From: an uncultured Dysgonomonas sp.
GTDB taxonomy: Bacteria > Bacteroidota > Bacteroidia > Bacteroidales > Dysgonomonadaceae
Reading direction: 5' to 3'
DNA length: 64,000 nt
NCBI RefSeq assembly: GCF_900079725.1
Contig: NZ_LT599032.1
Location: 60,948 to 124,947 of the forward strand
Position 1 is the stretch's first letter, and each line of letters opens with the position of its first letter. Positions 8,707-17,782 of the stretch are shown piece by piece. A program made the position numbers and the translations under genes. A model generated the notes under the pieces. It did no database searches, was not told the origin of the DNA, and worked only from the letters and a program-made list of their open reading frames with translations.

Positions 8707-9126
8707 TTAATTCGAAGTATTAAGTGAATATTTTTTCATATTAGAATTAAATAGTATAATCATTTCTGATTTAGCTTCTACTTTTCCGTATTCACAGAAA
8801 GCATTCAATACCCATTCCCGAAAAGCTTTGGTATATAAGGATTGAATACGAAAACTCAAGAAGATAACAACCTCTAAATTATAATAAGTACGAATATATT
8901 CTTCTGTCTCATTCCGAGTATATCTGTATTCTTCTGTCACATCCGGTTCTTTCAATAAACCTTCTTTAAACATAGCTTTGAGGTGTTTATTGATTGTAGG
9001 AATATATGTACCAAACAAATCAGCAATTTCATTTACTGTCATCCAAATCGTACTATTTACTATTTTTACTTCAATAATGGGACTATCAGTCTCTACATCT
9101 ATAAACTTTATATATCCTGTTTCCAT
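8707..9126 (-). CDS. RhuM-family (virulence RhuM-like) protein
   Basis: 139 residues. It shows the RhuM layout: a helix-turn-helix-like segment (IWMTVNEIADLFGTYIPTI, then NKHLKAMF) followed by YYNLEVVIFLSFRIQS and FREWVLNAF. Family members often run to about 300 residues, so this is a short form. RhuM proteins are widespread in genomic islands; the molecular function is undefined. It sits 10 bp after the integrase stop and 1 bp before ORF6N, so the three are probably one transcript. A decayed integrase-RhuM pair at 30.3-30.7 kb repeats the same order. Confidence 0.8.
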   Translation of the reverse strand: METGYIKFIDVETDSPIIEVKIVNSTIWMTVNEIADLFGTYIPTINKHLKAMFKEGLLKEPDVTEEYRYTRNETEEYIRTYYNLEVVIFLSFRIQSLYTKAFREWVLNAFCEYGKVEAKSEMIILFNSNMKKYSLNTSN

Positions 9127-9136
9127 AATTTAGATT

Positions 9137-10369
9137 TTATTGATTTACTGCAAATTTATCACTCAGACCTTTTACTTTTGAAGCAAAATCATCCATGTCG
9201 TTACTTATCTTAGAATCAGTGATACGGGCATATATTTGAGTTGTTCGAATATTAGTATGCCCCAGCATCTTACTTACACTCTCAATCGATACTCCCTTAG
9301 AAAGAGTCAGAGTCGCAAATGTGTGCCGGGCTAGGTGGAAGCTCAATTCCTTATCAATTCCACATAAAGAACCGATTTCTTTCAAATATGCATTTACCTT
9401 TTGGTTGCTTGGAACCGGAAGTACACGATCATCTGATAATGCTCCTTCATATTTATCCAATATCTTTTGAGGAATATCAAGCAAAGGAATGGTAAAAGAC
9501 ACTCCTGTTTTCTCTCTTTTACCTATTAACCAGAGTTTGTTATCAAATGATATACGAATATTTTCTTTTCGCAGATTTTTCACATCGATGTAAGCCAATC
9601 CGCAAAAACAGGAGAAAATAAAAATGTCCCGAATCTGATCCAGGCGCTTTATCGTTATCTTCTTGTTAATGATAGATTCTATTTCGTTCTGTGTTAAATA
9701 ACCTCGATCGACTTTCTTAATCCGGATCTTATAATTTATAAATGGATCACTCTTTAACCAGCCATTATTCTTGGCTATAAGAACAATTCGCTTAAAAAAC
9801 TGCATAAATTTGGCTGTTGTATTCAGATTACAACCTGCTTTGGTCAAGAGATAAACCTCAAAATCAGTTATAAAAATAAAGTCGATTTCTTTTAAGGCAA
9901 CATCTGAACGATTGTATTTTTCTTTGATGAAAGAAGTCAGATGCTTTCTGGTTACTTCGTACTTTTGGTAAGTAGCCTTACTTTTATTTATGCCGATCAG
10001 TTTCTCAACATCTTCATTATGCTTTCTGAAAAGATCAAGCAGCATCTGCTGTTGGATCTCAACACCAAAGAAGATATTCTTAATACGTTCAGGGGTAACA
10101 GAAACTTCTCTTTCCAGTAGTTCTCTGTAAATCTTAGTCATCGTTGCTTTGATACCATCAAGCACTGAGTTCGTGTTAATGACTTCCTGTGTTTTTCCAA
10201 CAAGCTTACCTGCCGTTACATTCCATAATTTAGGATCAACATCAACCTTTGTTCCAAACTGGATCGATTTTCCATTAATGGTAATTCGTCCCATAACCGG
10301 CATCTTGCCGTTTGCTTTTAATCCATTCTTTTTTCCATAAAAAAGGATACTGAATGTCGTCTTTTTCAT
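9137..10369 (-). CDS. Tyrosine site-specific recombinase (integrase)
   Basis: 410 residues: an arm-type DNA-binding domain (about 1-95), SAM-like core-binding domain (about 105-205) and catalytic domain. Box II is clear, with His345 and Arg348 in HLARH, His371 in GHTNI and the nucleophile Tyr380 in QIYARI. The first catalytic Arg is not where expected: the usual GLR motif reads GLAY here, Ala259. The Bacteroidota IntDOT group is also known to lack this Arg. The gene lies about 270 bp from the 3' end of tRNA-Ser, with arm-like repeats between them, so it probably integrates at that tRNA. Confidence 0.92.
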   Translation of the reverse strand: MKKTTFSILFYGKKNGLKANGKMPVMGRITINGKSIQFGTKVDVDPKLWNVTAGKLVGKTQEVINTNSVLDGIKATMTKIYRELLEREVSVTPERIKNIFFGVEIQQQMLLDLFRKHNEDVEKLIGINKSKATYQKYEVTRKHLTSFIKEKYNRSDVALKEIDFIFITDFEVYLLTKAGCNLNTTAKFMQFFKRIVLIAKNNGWLKSDPFINYKIRIKKVDRGYLTQNEIESIINKKITIKRLDQIRDIFIFSCFCGLAYIDVKNLRKENIRISFDNKLWLIGKREKTGVSFTIPLLDIPQKILDKYEGALSDDRVLPVPSNQKVNAYLKEIGSLCGIDKELSFHLARHTFATLTLSKGVSIESVSKMLGHTNIRTTQIYARITDSKISNDMDDFASKVKGLSDKFAVNQ

Positions 10370-10467
10370 AACTCAAAATTTAATTTCAAAAATACATTCA
10401 ACAATCAAATAATGAGATAAATACAGACTTCCAAAAATGGACTATAAACTGCCTAAATCAGACAAAT

Positions 10468-10513
10468 CGTAACCTATTTTGATTTTCTGACAATAGGTTA
10501 CGAATAGGTTACG
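10468..10513. repeat. Arm-type-like repeats beside the integrase
   Basis: The 11-mer AATAGGTTACG occurs twice in direct tandem (10492-10502, 10503-10513) and once inverted as CGTAACCTATT (10468-10478). Such clustered copies between an integrase gene and a tRNA end are what arm-binding sites of tyrosine integrases look like. Binding is inferred. Confidence 0.6.
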
Positions 10514-10570
10514 CAGCTATGTCAAAAAATGGCTTTTTTATGGCTTCTATATGAAATGGGGATAAACGAA

Positions 10571-10605
10571 AAAGTCCCACAAATCACTGATTTGTAGGAC
10601 TTTTC
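10571..10605. terminator. Bidirectional terminator downstream of tRNA-Ser
   Basis: A long stem (AAGTCC-x-ACAAATCA paired with TGATTTGTAGGACTT, one G-T pair) is flanked by A's on the left and T's on the right. On the minus strand it closes the tRNA-Ser transcript about 30 bp after the tRNA. Confidence 0.7.
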
Positions 10606-10635
10606 TTGTTTTTGGCTTATTTTGTCTTAGCCTTT

Positions 10636-10723
<88 letters not shown>

Positions 10724-10762
10724 AATGCTTGTTCAGCATTGTGCTTTCCTTCAAAAGCGATG

Positions 10763-10792
10763 CAAAGATATGTACTTTTTTCTAATTCCAAA
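10763..10792 (-). promoter_or_regulatory. Promoter of tRNA-Ser
   Basis: On the minus strand TTTG (10792-10789) and TATCTTTG (10770-10763) are 18 bp apart. This fits the Bacteroidota sigma consensus TTTG-N19-TAnnTTTG within one base and lies about 40 bp before the tRNA 5' end. Confidence 0.65.
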
Positions 10793-10828
10793 ATAAATAT
10801 CAGCCTTTTTTGAGATAAATCTGCATCA

Positions 10829-11548
10829 TCAGAAGAAATGCTTGTTGAGGAAGTCCATAAATCTCACCTTATATGATTCTGACACAGGAATATATTCCTT
10901 TCCGAATACGATACAGTTTCTTTCTATTGTTTTTATCTTATCCAGATTAACGATAAAAGAACGATGTACACGCATAAACTGCTTTTCGGGAAGTTTCTCC
11001 TCCAACGATTGCATACTCATCAGCGAACTTACCGGCTCCTTTTGTGTTTCCAGATGGAATTTTACATAATCCTTTTGGTTCTCTATATAAAGAATATCGT
11101 CAAACTCTATTTTTTCCATTCTATAACCCGATTTCACGAATATACTCGAAGCGGAGGATGCTGCATTATCATTTGATGAAGCGGCTGTCAACTTAAACCA
11201 TTCCAATGCTTTATTTGCAGCCTGCAAAAACTCGGTATAATTAATTGGCTTTAGCAGATAGTCCAGGGCATTTAACCGGAAACCATCTACGGCATACTGA
11301 TCATAAGCCGTCGTAAATATAATCTTTGTAGTAGGAGGGAGGGTCTTGGAAAATTCCAGGCCTGTTATCTGAGGCATATTTATATCCAGAAACAATACAT
11401 CTATTTTATCGTTGCTTATCGTATCCATAGCAGACAAAGCATTATTGAAAGTCCCTATCAATTCTAAAAAAGGAGTTTTTGCAACATATGTCTTCAACAA
11501 ATCTATTGCTAGAGGTTCATCATCTATTATTACACATTTCAGTTTCAT
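10829..11548 (-). CDS. LytTR-family response regulator
   Basis: 239 residues. The N-terminal receiver domain has the acidic pair at Asp9/Asp10 (VIIDDEP), phospho-acceptor Asp55 in LFLDINMP, Thr in FTTAYD and Lys in LLKPI. The C-terminal LytTR DNA-binding domain (about 135-237) has YIENQKDYVKFH and RVHRSFIVNLDKI. LytTR regulators usually bind direct repeats. The start overlaps the end of the LytS-like kinase gene by 4 bp (ATGA), so the pair is co-translated and surely forms one two-component system. Likely targets are the adjacent kinase promoter or the exporter operon. Confidence 0.92.
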   Translation of the reverse strand: MKLKCVIIDDEPLAIDLLKTYVAKTPFLELIGTFNNALSAMDTISNDKIDVLFLDINMPQITGLEFSKTLPPTTKIIFTTAYDQYAVDGFRLNALDYLLKPINYTEFLQAANKALEWFKLTAASSNDNAASSASSIFVKSGYRMEKIEFDDILYIENQKDYVKFHLETQKEPVSSLMSMQSLEEKLPEKQFMRVHRSFIVNLDKIKTIERNCIVFGKEYIPVSESYKVRFMDFLNKHFF

Positions 11549-12651
11549 AATATATTTTTTTCTTTCCCAAAATCGATTCTTAATAATGTAAAGAAACTGT
11601 TTGTCCGTTTCTCTGCGATAAATTCATGCCTGTTAGGATATAGGAGATCAAGCCTTTTAGAGAGGTTGGTTAAACCAATGCCGGAATTATGCTCTTCCAT
11701 ATTCATATTTTCTTCTCTTTTCACAAGGCTGTTCTCCACAGTGCAAAGTACCCCTTTTCCCGGATCTACCAAAATACTAACATCAATAAAACTTTCTTCA
11801 CCATTATTTATTCCATGTTTAAAAGCATTCTCTATCAGGGTTATAAACATTAATGATGCGATCATATCATGGCTACTTTTGCCGTCTATCAGCACATTTA
11901 GTTTCACGTTAGCGCTTAGACGGAGTTTCATTAAATCAATATAGTTTTGAGTAAACGTTAATTCCTTATCCAAAGGAACAAATTTCTCATCATTATCGTA
12001 CATTACATAGCGTAAAAGATTACTGAGCCTGTGTACCGCATCCTGTGCCCTGTTCTGATCGATAGCAATCAGTGAATATATATTATTCAGCGTATTAAAG
12101 AGAAAGTGAGGATTAAGCTGGCTTCTCAAATTACGCAAATCGGCCTCTAATTGAACGCTTTTCGCCTTTTCAAAATTAATAGAATCACGATACCAGCGAA
12201 TTGTTGTTTTTATTGCCACAGCGAGCCCTATCACAAAAATAATCGATACATAATCGAATACGAAACGCATCAGAAGAGGAGGCCCGCCATGCTTGCCTTC
12301 CGGGAATCGACCCATATGTGGAGGCTTCTTCTGTATACCTTCCTCTATAGTCTGTATCACCTGTGGATCAGGGCGCATAGATTCTGATACAAAAGTCTGA
12401 AGGATTACCAGAACAACTATAAGCGCTATATTTGTAATAACATAAAGAGCAAACTTCCTATTGAACAAATATTTCTCTATCAAATAAGAATAGTTTGCAT
12501 AAAACAATATGGCAAATATCCCCATGCGGATAACATAATTATAATAAGGTTTATAATCGAATGTTCCTTCACGCGAGATCAAATATATCGGAACCACCAA
12601 TGCAATCGTCCATATAATGATGTGTGGAAATATTTTTATAAAGTTCTTCAT
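11545..12651 (-). CDS. LytS-type sensor histidine kinase
   Basis: 368 residues. Four hydrophobic segments lie in the first ~150 residues (about 10-25, 42-58, 68-90 and 130-150), with a Pro/Gly/His-rich loop between the third and fourth. The His_kinase motif follows with His182 in LRSQLNPHFLFN, then a coiled stretch and an ATPase domain with LIENAFKHGIN and SGIGLTNL. The kinase would autophosphorylate and pass phosphate to the LytTR regulator encoded directly downstream. The signal is not evident; the neighbouring exporter suggests envelope stress or a small molecule. Confidence 0.9.
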   Translation of the reverse strand: MKNFIKIFPHIIIWTIALVVPIYLISREGTFDYKPYYNYVIRMGIFAILFYANYSYLIEKYLFNRKFALYVITNIALIVVLVILQTFVSESMRPDPQVIQTIEEGIQKKPPHMGRFPEGKHGGPPLLMRFVFDYVSIIFVIGLAVAIKTTIRWYRDSINFEKAKSVQLEADLRNLRSQLNPHFLFNTLNNIYSLIAIDQNRAQDAVHRLSNLLRYVMYDNDEKFVPLDKELTFTQNYIDLMKLRLSANVKLNVLIDGKSSHDMIASLMFITLIENAFKHGINNGEESFIDVSILVDPGKGVLCTVENSLVKREENMNMEEHNSGIGLTNLSKRLDLLYPNRHEFIAEKRTNSFFTLLRIDFGKEKNIL

Positions 12652-12727
12652 GCTTATATCATTTTAAAATACAGAAAGTTAACATTAGATACTTCAAGTA
12701 ATAATTTACATTCATTAACTACATTTC

Positions 12728-12857
12728 GTTAAAAAGTAACAAACGTAACACAAAAAGTAATTAAATAATTAAGAATGAAAAATTAATAATTAGTTCTTAT
12801 CATTATGACTTATGTCTCAAAATTCATTGTTTGTTAAAAAGTAACAAAGGTAACACA
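12728..12857. repeat. 25-bp direct repeat upstream of the kinase gene
   Basis: The 25-mer starting GTTAAAAAGTAACAAA and ending GTAACACA occurs at 12728-12752 and 12833-12857 with one mismatch, 105 bp apart. Each copy contains GTAAC-N4-GTAAC. The pair sits 76-205 bp before the kinase ATG, where operator sites of the LytTR regulator would be expected. A regulatory role is inferred. No gene is seen in 12652-12967. Confidence 0.55.
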
Positions 12858-12967
12858 TTATTCATATTTTATTACTGTTACTTTTTCCGAAAACCAATAA
12901 TGAAATCAAATATCTCTGTATCTATAGCACAACCCTATAGATAAACAAATCTAGGGATAATTCAACC

Positions 12968-14188
12968 TTATTCATATCTCAGAGCTTCGATCGGATCAAG
13001 GTATGATGCTTTTTTTGCAGGATACCAGCCGAAGAAAATTCCCGTTGCAGTACACACAATGAAAGACAATACAATAGTATATACCTGGATGCTGATAGGC
13101 CATGCCAGCAGATAATTTACCATAAAAGCACTGCTGACACCAAGTATCACGCCGATAATCCCACCTGTTACGCTCAGAAGAATGGCTTCGATTAGGAACT
13201 GCATTAATATATCCACACCTTTGGCACCGATAGACATACGCAGCCCGATTTCGCGGGTACGCTCTGTTACTGATACATACATGATATTCATAATGCCTAT
13301 ACCACCTACCAACAAAGATATTCCGGCTATACAAGCCAGTAGGACAGTCATCATATCGGTAGTGGAACTCATCATGGAGATCAGCTCTTTCTGTGAACGT
13401 ACATTAAAATCATCTTCATCATTCGCACCTATTTTATGACGCTGTCTCAAGATGTTTTCTATACTTGTTATAGCATCCTCTGTAGCGTCCTCTGTTACGG
13501 CAGAGGCCGATATGGACTGAATGTAAGTAATGGCCAAAATGCGCTTCTGAACTGTCGTATAAGGAGCGATAATCAGGTCGTCCTGATCCATTCCCATTGT
13601 ATTGTCACCTTTCGAGGTAAGTACACCTATTACTTTGAAAGGTATTTTGTTAAAACGAATTGTCTGTCCAACAGGGTCTTCACCATTTGTAAACAAATTA
13701 TCTACAACAGTCTGTCCTATTACACAAACTTTTGCAGAAGTCTTAACATCTCCTTCACTAAACATTTCGCCCTGAGCAATAGTATATTTGCGAATATCAA
13801 GATAGGAGGGATTCACACCATATATGGAAGTAGGAGAGTTGTTCGCTCCAAAAATCACTTGTCCCGATGACTGCACTTCGGGTGATGTTGCCGAGATATA
13901 TTCGGCCTGTTCTGCAATAGCCTCATAATCTTCGAGTTTGAGCGTCTGCATACTCGATGCACTCTGACGTACTCCGCCAAACTGGCCTGTCCCGGGTCGA
14001 ATATTTATCATATTCGACCCCATTGTGGATATCTGGTCCTGTATACTCTTCTTCGAGCCTTGTCCTATTGCAAGCATGGTAATAACGGCCGCTACACCGA
14101 TTATAATACCTAGCATGGTAAGAAATCCCCTGAACTTATTACCGCTCAATGCCCGAAGAGCTATTTTGAATAGATTTACTAGATTCAT
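12968..14188 (-). CDS. MacB-like ABC transporter permease
   Basis: ATG 14188 (MNLVNLFKIALRAL) gives 406 residues; an upstream in-frame start at 14236 would add 16 atypical residues. One N-terminal transmembrane helix (LTMLGIIIGVAAVITMLAIG) is followed by a large periplasmic MacB_PCD domain. Three C-terminal helices form the FtsX-type domain (ISLLVGGIGIMNIMYVSVTER, then REIGLRMSIGAK). MacB permeases transduce ATP hydrolysis mechanically to a periplasmic adaptor and TolC to expel peptides, macrolides or lipids. Unlike enterobacterial MacB, permease and ATPase are separate genes here. It is the last gene of the exporter operon. Confidence 0.9.
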   Translation of the reverse strand: MNLVNLFKIALRALSGNKFRGFLTMLGIIIGVAAVITMLAIGQGSKKSIQDQISTMGSNMINIRPGTGQFGGVRQSASSMQTLKLEDYEAIAEQAEYISATSPEVQSSGQVIFGANNSPTSIYGVNPSYLDIRKYTIAQGEMFSEGDVKTSAKVCVIGQTVVDNLFTNGEDPVGQTIRFNKIPFKVIGVLTSKGDNTMGMDQDDLIIAPYTTVQKRILAITYIQSISASAVTEDATEDAITSIENILRQRHKIGANDEDDFNVRSQKELISMMSSTTDMMTVLLACIAGISLLVGGIGIMNIMYVSVTERTREIGLRMSIGAKGVDILMQFLIEAILLSVTGGIIGVILGVSSAFMVNYLLAWPISIQVYTIVLSFIVCTATGIFFGWYPAKKASYLDPIEALRYE

Positions 14189-14298
14189 AATTCTAATTTT
14201 TTGATGTGCCAATGAAATAATGTGCCGATATGCCAATTTTTTTAATATGATATATCTTATTTGTAAATTAAATAACTTTCAATTACGTTATTGGCACA

Positions 14299-15051
14299 TT
14301 AATTATCCTCTTTCGGCAGTTTCGCTATAAATTCTTTTGCCGACTGGATACTATCATTATATTTATCTTCCTTGATACTACCGTCGCGAATAACAATATT
14401 ACGGCTGCTGAATGCTGCTATTTCCGGGTTATGCGTAACAAAAATAATTGTACGCCCTTCTTCATCATGCATGCGTTGCAGTACGGAAAGAATTTCGAAA
14501 GAAGTACGGGTATCTAGGTTTCCGGTAGCTTCGTCAGCCAGTATTATCACAGGTTCATTTACCAGTGCACGGGCAATAGCCACACGTTGCATCTGACCTC
14601 CCGACATCTGATTGGACTTATGGTTCAGCCGATCGCCCAATCCTACTTCTTCCAGGGCCTTAATCGCGCGTTGATGGCGTTCCTTTGCCGAAACATCAGG
14701 GTTATACATAAGGGGTAATTCTACATTTTCCACAGCTGTAGTCTTCGCCAGCAGATTATAAGACTGGAATATAAATCCGATCTTACGGTTGCGTAGTGTA
14801 GCCCTGTCATTCTTACCCATTTTGCGGACAGAAATACCGTCCAGATAATATTCTCCTTCTGTAGGAGTATCCAGGCACCCCAGTATATTCAGTAAAGTAG
14901 ACTTCCCGGAACCGCTCGTACCCATAATGGTCACAAACTCGCCCTCCTGTATACTGAAATTGACTCCACGCAAGGCATGAACCGTTTCATCACCTACGAT
15001 ATAGTCGCGTTTCAGGTTTTCTACTCTTATAATTTCTTTATTCTGATTCAT
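14299..15051 (-). CDS. MacB/LolD-type ABC ATPase
   Basis: 250 residues with complete ABC motifs: Walker A GTSGSGKST (about 44-52), Q-loop in FQSYNLL, signature MSGGQMQRVAIARAL, Walker B VIILADEATGNLD and the H-loop in FVTHNPE. LolD/MacB-class ATPases power FtsX-type permeases rather than classical importers. It lies between the adaptor gene and the permease on the same strand, so the three make one tripartite complex. The 110-bp gap to the permease gene contains only the AT-rich spacer. Confidence 0.93.
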   Translation of the reverse strand: MNQNKEIIRVENLKRDYIVGDETVHALRGVNFSIQEGEFVTIMGTSGSGKSTLLNILGCLDTPTEGEYYLDGISVRKMGKNDRATLRNRKIGFIFQSYNLLAKTTAVENVELPLMYNPDVSAKERHQRAIKALEEVGLGDRLNHKSNQMSGGQMQRVAIARALVNEPVIILADEATGNLDTRTSFEILSVLQRMHDEEGRTIIFVTHNPEIAAFSSRNIVIRDGSIKEDKYNDSIQSAKEFIAKLPKEDN

Positions 15052-15145
15052 TACATTATGCTATTTTATATGAAGGAAATGCCGGACTGGTATTACAATC
15101 ACATAGGAGACATCCGGCATTCCCCGCATAAACACAGTGCTCGTA

Positions 15146-16363
15146 TTATTTCTTCTTATTACCACCGGGACGCTGAGGCATAAACGGACTCGATTCGCCG
15201 TTTGCTTTTTCAGGCTCAGGCATATTGCCGTTTGTCTTCTGCGAAATACCTGTAGCAACTTCTTCCCCCAGATTAAGACCCTCCTTTACAGACACATGTA
15301 CGCCATCAGTGGTTCCTACAGTAATCTGTTTAGGCGAAAGTGTATTTCCTGATTTTACCCAAACTACTTTCTTGGTTTTATCTTTCGGATCAAACTGTAG
15401 GGGCTGTCCTAATGTCAGGTCTTTAAAATTTTTCATTATATCGGGATCAGGATTGAAACGCAATGCCTTGGATGGTACTACCAGCACATCTTGTTCTTCC
15501 TGTGTATAGATATTGACACTGGCTGTAAGTCCCGGTTTCAGTTTCAATTCGGGATTCGGAGCATCTATAACAACTTCGTATGTAACAACATTAGATGTTG
15601 TGGTTGCTTCGAGCCTTACCTGTACTACTTTCCCTTCAAATTCATCCTCAGGAAAGGCATCCACTGTAAATGTTACACGCTGTCCTTCTTTCACTCCACC
15701 TATATCCGCCTCGTCTACATTGGCGATCACACGCATCTTGGTCAGGTCGTTAGCTATAGTAAACAGGGTAGGGGTGCTGAACGATGCTGCCACCGTTTGC
15801 CCTTCTTCCACTGCACGTGATATAACCACGCCGTCGATAGTAGATGTGATGGTTGCATATCCCAGGTTGGTCTGAGCTTTCAGTACAGCAGCTTTCGACG
15901 AAGTTACAGCCAACTGTGCCGTCTGGTAGGTAGATTCAGCGTTTTCCCAGTCTACTTTACTGATCGCCTGCTTTTCCCACAGGCCTTTCTGACGGTCGTA
16001 ATTTTGCTTTTGTAATGTAAGCTCAACCTGCCTTGTCTGTAGATTGGCGTTCGCATTTTCCAGTTCCGATACAAGCAGCCTTTTATCCAGTTCGGCCAAT
16101 ACTTGACCGGCTTTCACTTCCGAATTAAAGTCCACATATATTTTGGATATAACACCCGATACCTGTGTACCTACCTCTACTAGTGTTATTGGCTCTATAG
16201 TACCTGTTGCTGTAACAGCAATAGAGATATTTCCTTTTTCTGCCTTCGCTGTATCCAGCATAATGGCAGAACCTTTTGCTGACGGAAGTAGGAAGAATAT
16301 CCCTGCAACTACAATTGCGACTACGGCTGCAATAATCAGGTATTTTTTTAGTTTCTTATTCAT
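15146..16363 (-). CDS. MacA-like periplasmic adaptor (HlyD/RND-type membrane fusion protein)
   Basis: 405 residues. An N-terminal membrane anchor (YLIIAAVVAIVVAGIFFLL) is followed by a barrel-sandwich/lipoyl half (VTATGTIEPITLVEVGTQVS), a coiled-coil hairpin (about 90-180, rich in Gln, Leu and Lys), the second lipoyl half (ATITSTIDGVVISRAVEEGQ) and a beta-barrel and membrane-proximal domain. The tail is Pro/Gly/Lys-rich. It bridges the MacB complex in the inner membrane to the TolC-like channel encoded just upstream in the operon. Family and role are clear; the substrate is not. Confidence 0.92.
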   Translation of the reverse strand: MNKKLKKYLIIAAVVAIVVAGIFFLLPSAKGSAIMLDTAKAEKGNISIAVTATGTIEPITLVEVGTQVSGVISKIYVDFNSEVKAGQVLAELDKRLLVSELENANANLQTRQVELTLQKQNYDRQKGLWEKQAISKVDWENAESTYQTAQLAVTSSKAAVLKAQTNLGYATITSTIDGVVISRAVEEGQTVAASFSTPTLFTIANDLTKMRVIANVDEADIGGVKEGQRVTFTVDAFPEDEFEGKVVQVRLEATTTSNVVTYEVVIDAPNPELKLKPGLTASVNIYTQEEQDVLVVPSKALRFNPDPDIMKNFKDLTLGQPLQFDPKDKTKKVVWVKSGNTLSPKQITVGTTDGVHVSVKEGLNLGEEVATGISQKTNGNMPEPEKANGESSPFMPQRPGGNKKK

Positions 16364-16430
16364 AATTAGTTTCGAGTTACGAGTAAACGAGTTACAAGTT
16401 GTTTATAATCTGTAAAGAGTTAATTATTAA

Positions 16431-17759
16431 TTATAATGCAATTTCCTGCCCCTGATAAAAATTAAGTAATTTGAGGCTAACCAACGCTGTATATTTGGCT
16501 TGCAGCAAATCCTGCAAAGCATTGGCATAATTATTTTTTTCGGTTGTTAGTTCAACTGTATTGCGCATGCCTAGTGCATATTGTTCCTGCACCAGTTCAT
16601 AGCTCAATTGGGCCGAATTAAGTTTGTCTTTTGCCGCATTATATTTACTTTGCCCCGATACAGCATCCTGATACAGGTTTTCTATTGTCGAGAGCAATGT
16701 CTTCTGTGTATCTACAAGATCTAGTTCTGCCAATTGAATATTCAAATCGGCTTTTTTTACATTCGACCGGTTCTGTTTATTATCAAATATGGGTATACTG
16801 ACTGTCAGTCCCACACTCTGATTGAAATTACGTCCTATCTGTGTTGCAAATGACGGGCTGCTGTTAAATATATTTCCTGTACCGATACTTCCCGATACGG
16901 ATACAGTTGGTAAATAACCTGCCTTTGCCGAGGATTTATTAAGCTCTGCCAGTTTAATATTCGTCTTACTGCTGGCAATTTCCGGCATAATACTCAACGC
17001 TCTCTGATATACTTCATACTTCGAAGGGATAAAAGATAATATATCCTGATCGTCAATCCGTGGAAAATCAATATTCATTTCTTCGTCATAATCAAGCTCC
17101 AGCAACTGTTTTAGTTGTAGCTTATAAATCTCAAATGAATTCTGAGCCTGCACCAGATTATATTTATCGGCACTGTATTGCGCTTCCACCTGAGCATACT
17201 CGCTGCGTGTAATACTTCCTGCATCGAGAAAAATCTGAGTTTGTGCAAGTTGGGCTGAATCGGAGGCCACTATATTTTCATTATTTTTTATCGATTCCCT
17301 GCTGTATAGTATTTGCAGGTAGGCCTGAGTTATAGCTATTTCAATATTGTTCTGGGTATTCTTGGTATTCAGGTTCTGCATTTCTTTCTGCAATTGGGCC
17401 TGCTTTATATCATTCCTGTTTTTCCCTCCGTTGTACACAGTCCAGTTCGCATTCAGGGTATATTGCCCGTTGAATAAACCTTCGTACCGGTAATCCCCGT
17501 TTCCGTCCGGCGACTGGGAATTGGTATATCGCTGAGAGACACTTCCGCTGAGAGAAGGGAACAATGCGGCCTTGGATTGAGAAATATCCACATCGTAAGT
17601 TTCTGTTGTAATATCCGATTTTTTCACCTGAATGTTTTCCTGACGTGCATAATCTATGCAATCTCGCAAGGTCCATTTCTTTTGTGAAAAAGCAATGGTT
17701 GGTATCAGAACACCAACCATTACCAATCTAAACAATCTATTTATATTATAAGTGTTCAT
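16431..17759 (-). CDS. TolC-family outer-membrane efflux protein
   Basis: ATG 17759 (MNTYNINRLFRLV) is preferred over a TTG at 17786 and gives 442 residues with a signal peptide ending near AFSQ. Two outer-membrane efflux repeats follow, each with long amphipathic coiled helices rich in Ala, Gln, Asn and Leu (for example QAQLQKEMQNLNTKNTQNNI and the matching second-half helices). As a trimer it forms the outer-membrane and periplasmic tunnel for the MacAB partner encoded next. It is preceded by a secreted Pro/Gly-rich protein in the same operon. Confidence 0.92.
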   Translation of the reverse strand: MNTYNINRLFRLVMVGVLIPTIAFSQKKWTLRDCIDYARQENIQVKKSDITTETYDVDISQSKAALFPSLSGSVSQRYTNSQSPDGNGDYRYEGLFNGQYTLNANWTVYNGGKNRNDIKQAQLQKEMQNLNTKNTQNNIEIAITQAYLQILYSRESIKNNENIVASDSAQLAQTQIFLDAGSITRSEYAQVEAQYSADKYNLVQAQNSFEIYKLQLKQLLELDYDEEMNIDFPRIDDQDILSFIPSKYEVYQRALSIMPEIASSKTNIKLAELNKSSAKAGYLPTVSVSGSIGTGNIFNSSPSFATQIGRNFNQSVGLTVSIPIFDNKQNRSNVKKADLNIQLAELDLVDTQKTLLSTIENLYQDAVSGQSKYNAAKDKLNSAQLSYELVQEQYALGMRNTVELTTEKNNYANALQDLLQAKYTALVSLKLLNFYQGQEIAL

Positions 17760-17782
17760 ATAAATTTTAATTCTTGAAATTA

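Noticed and set aside
13436-13870. Plus-strand open frame of 144 codons inside the MacB-like permease gene
   Set aside because: Antisense to a conserved periplasmic domain; no ribosome binding site or family match.
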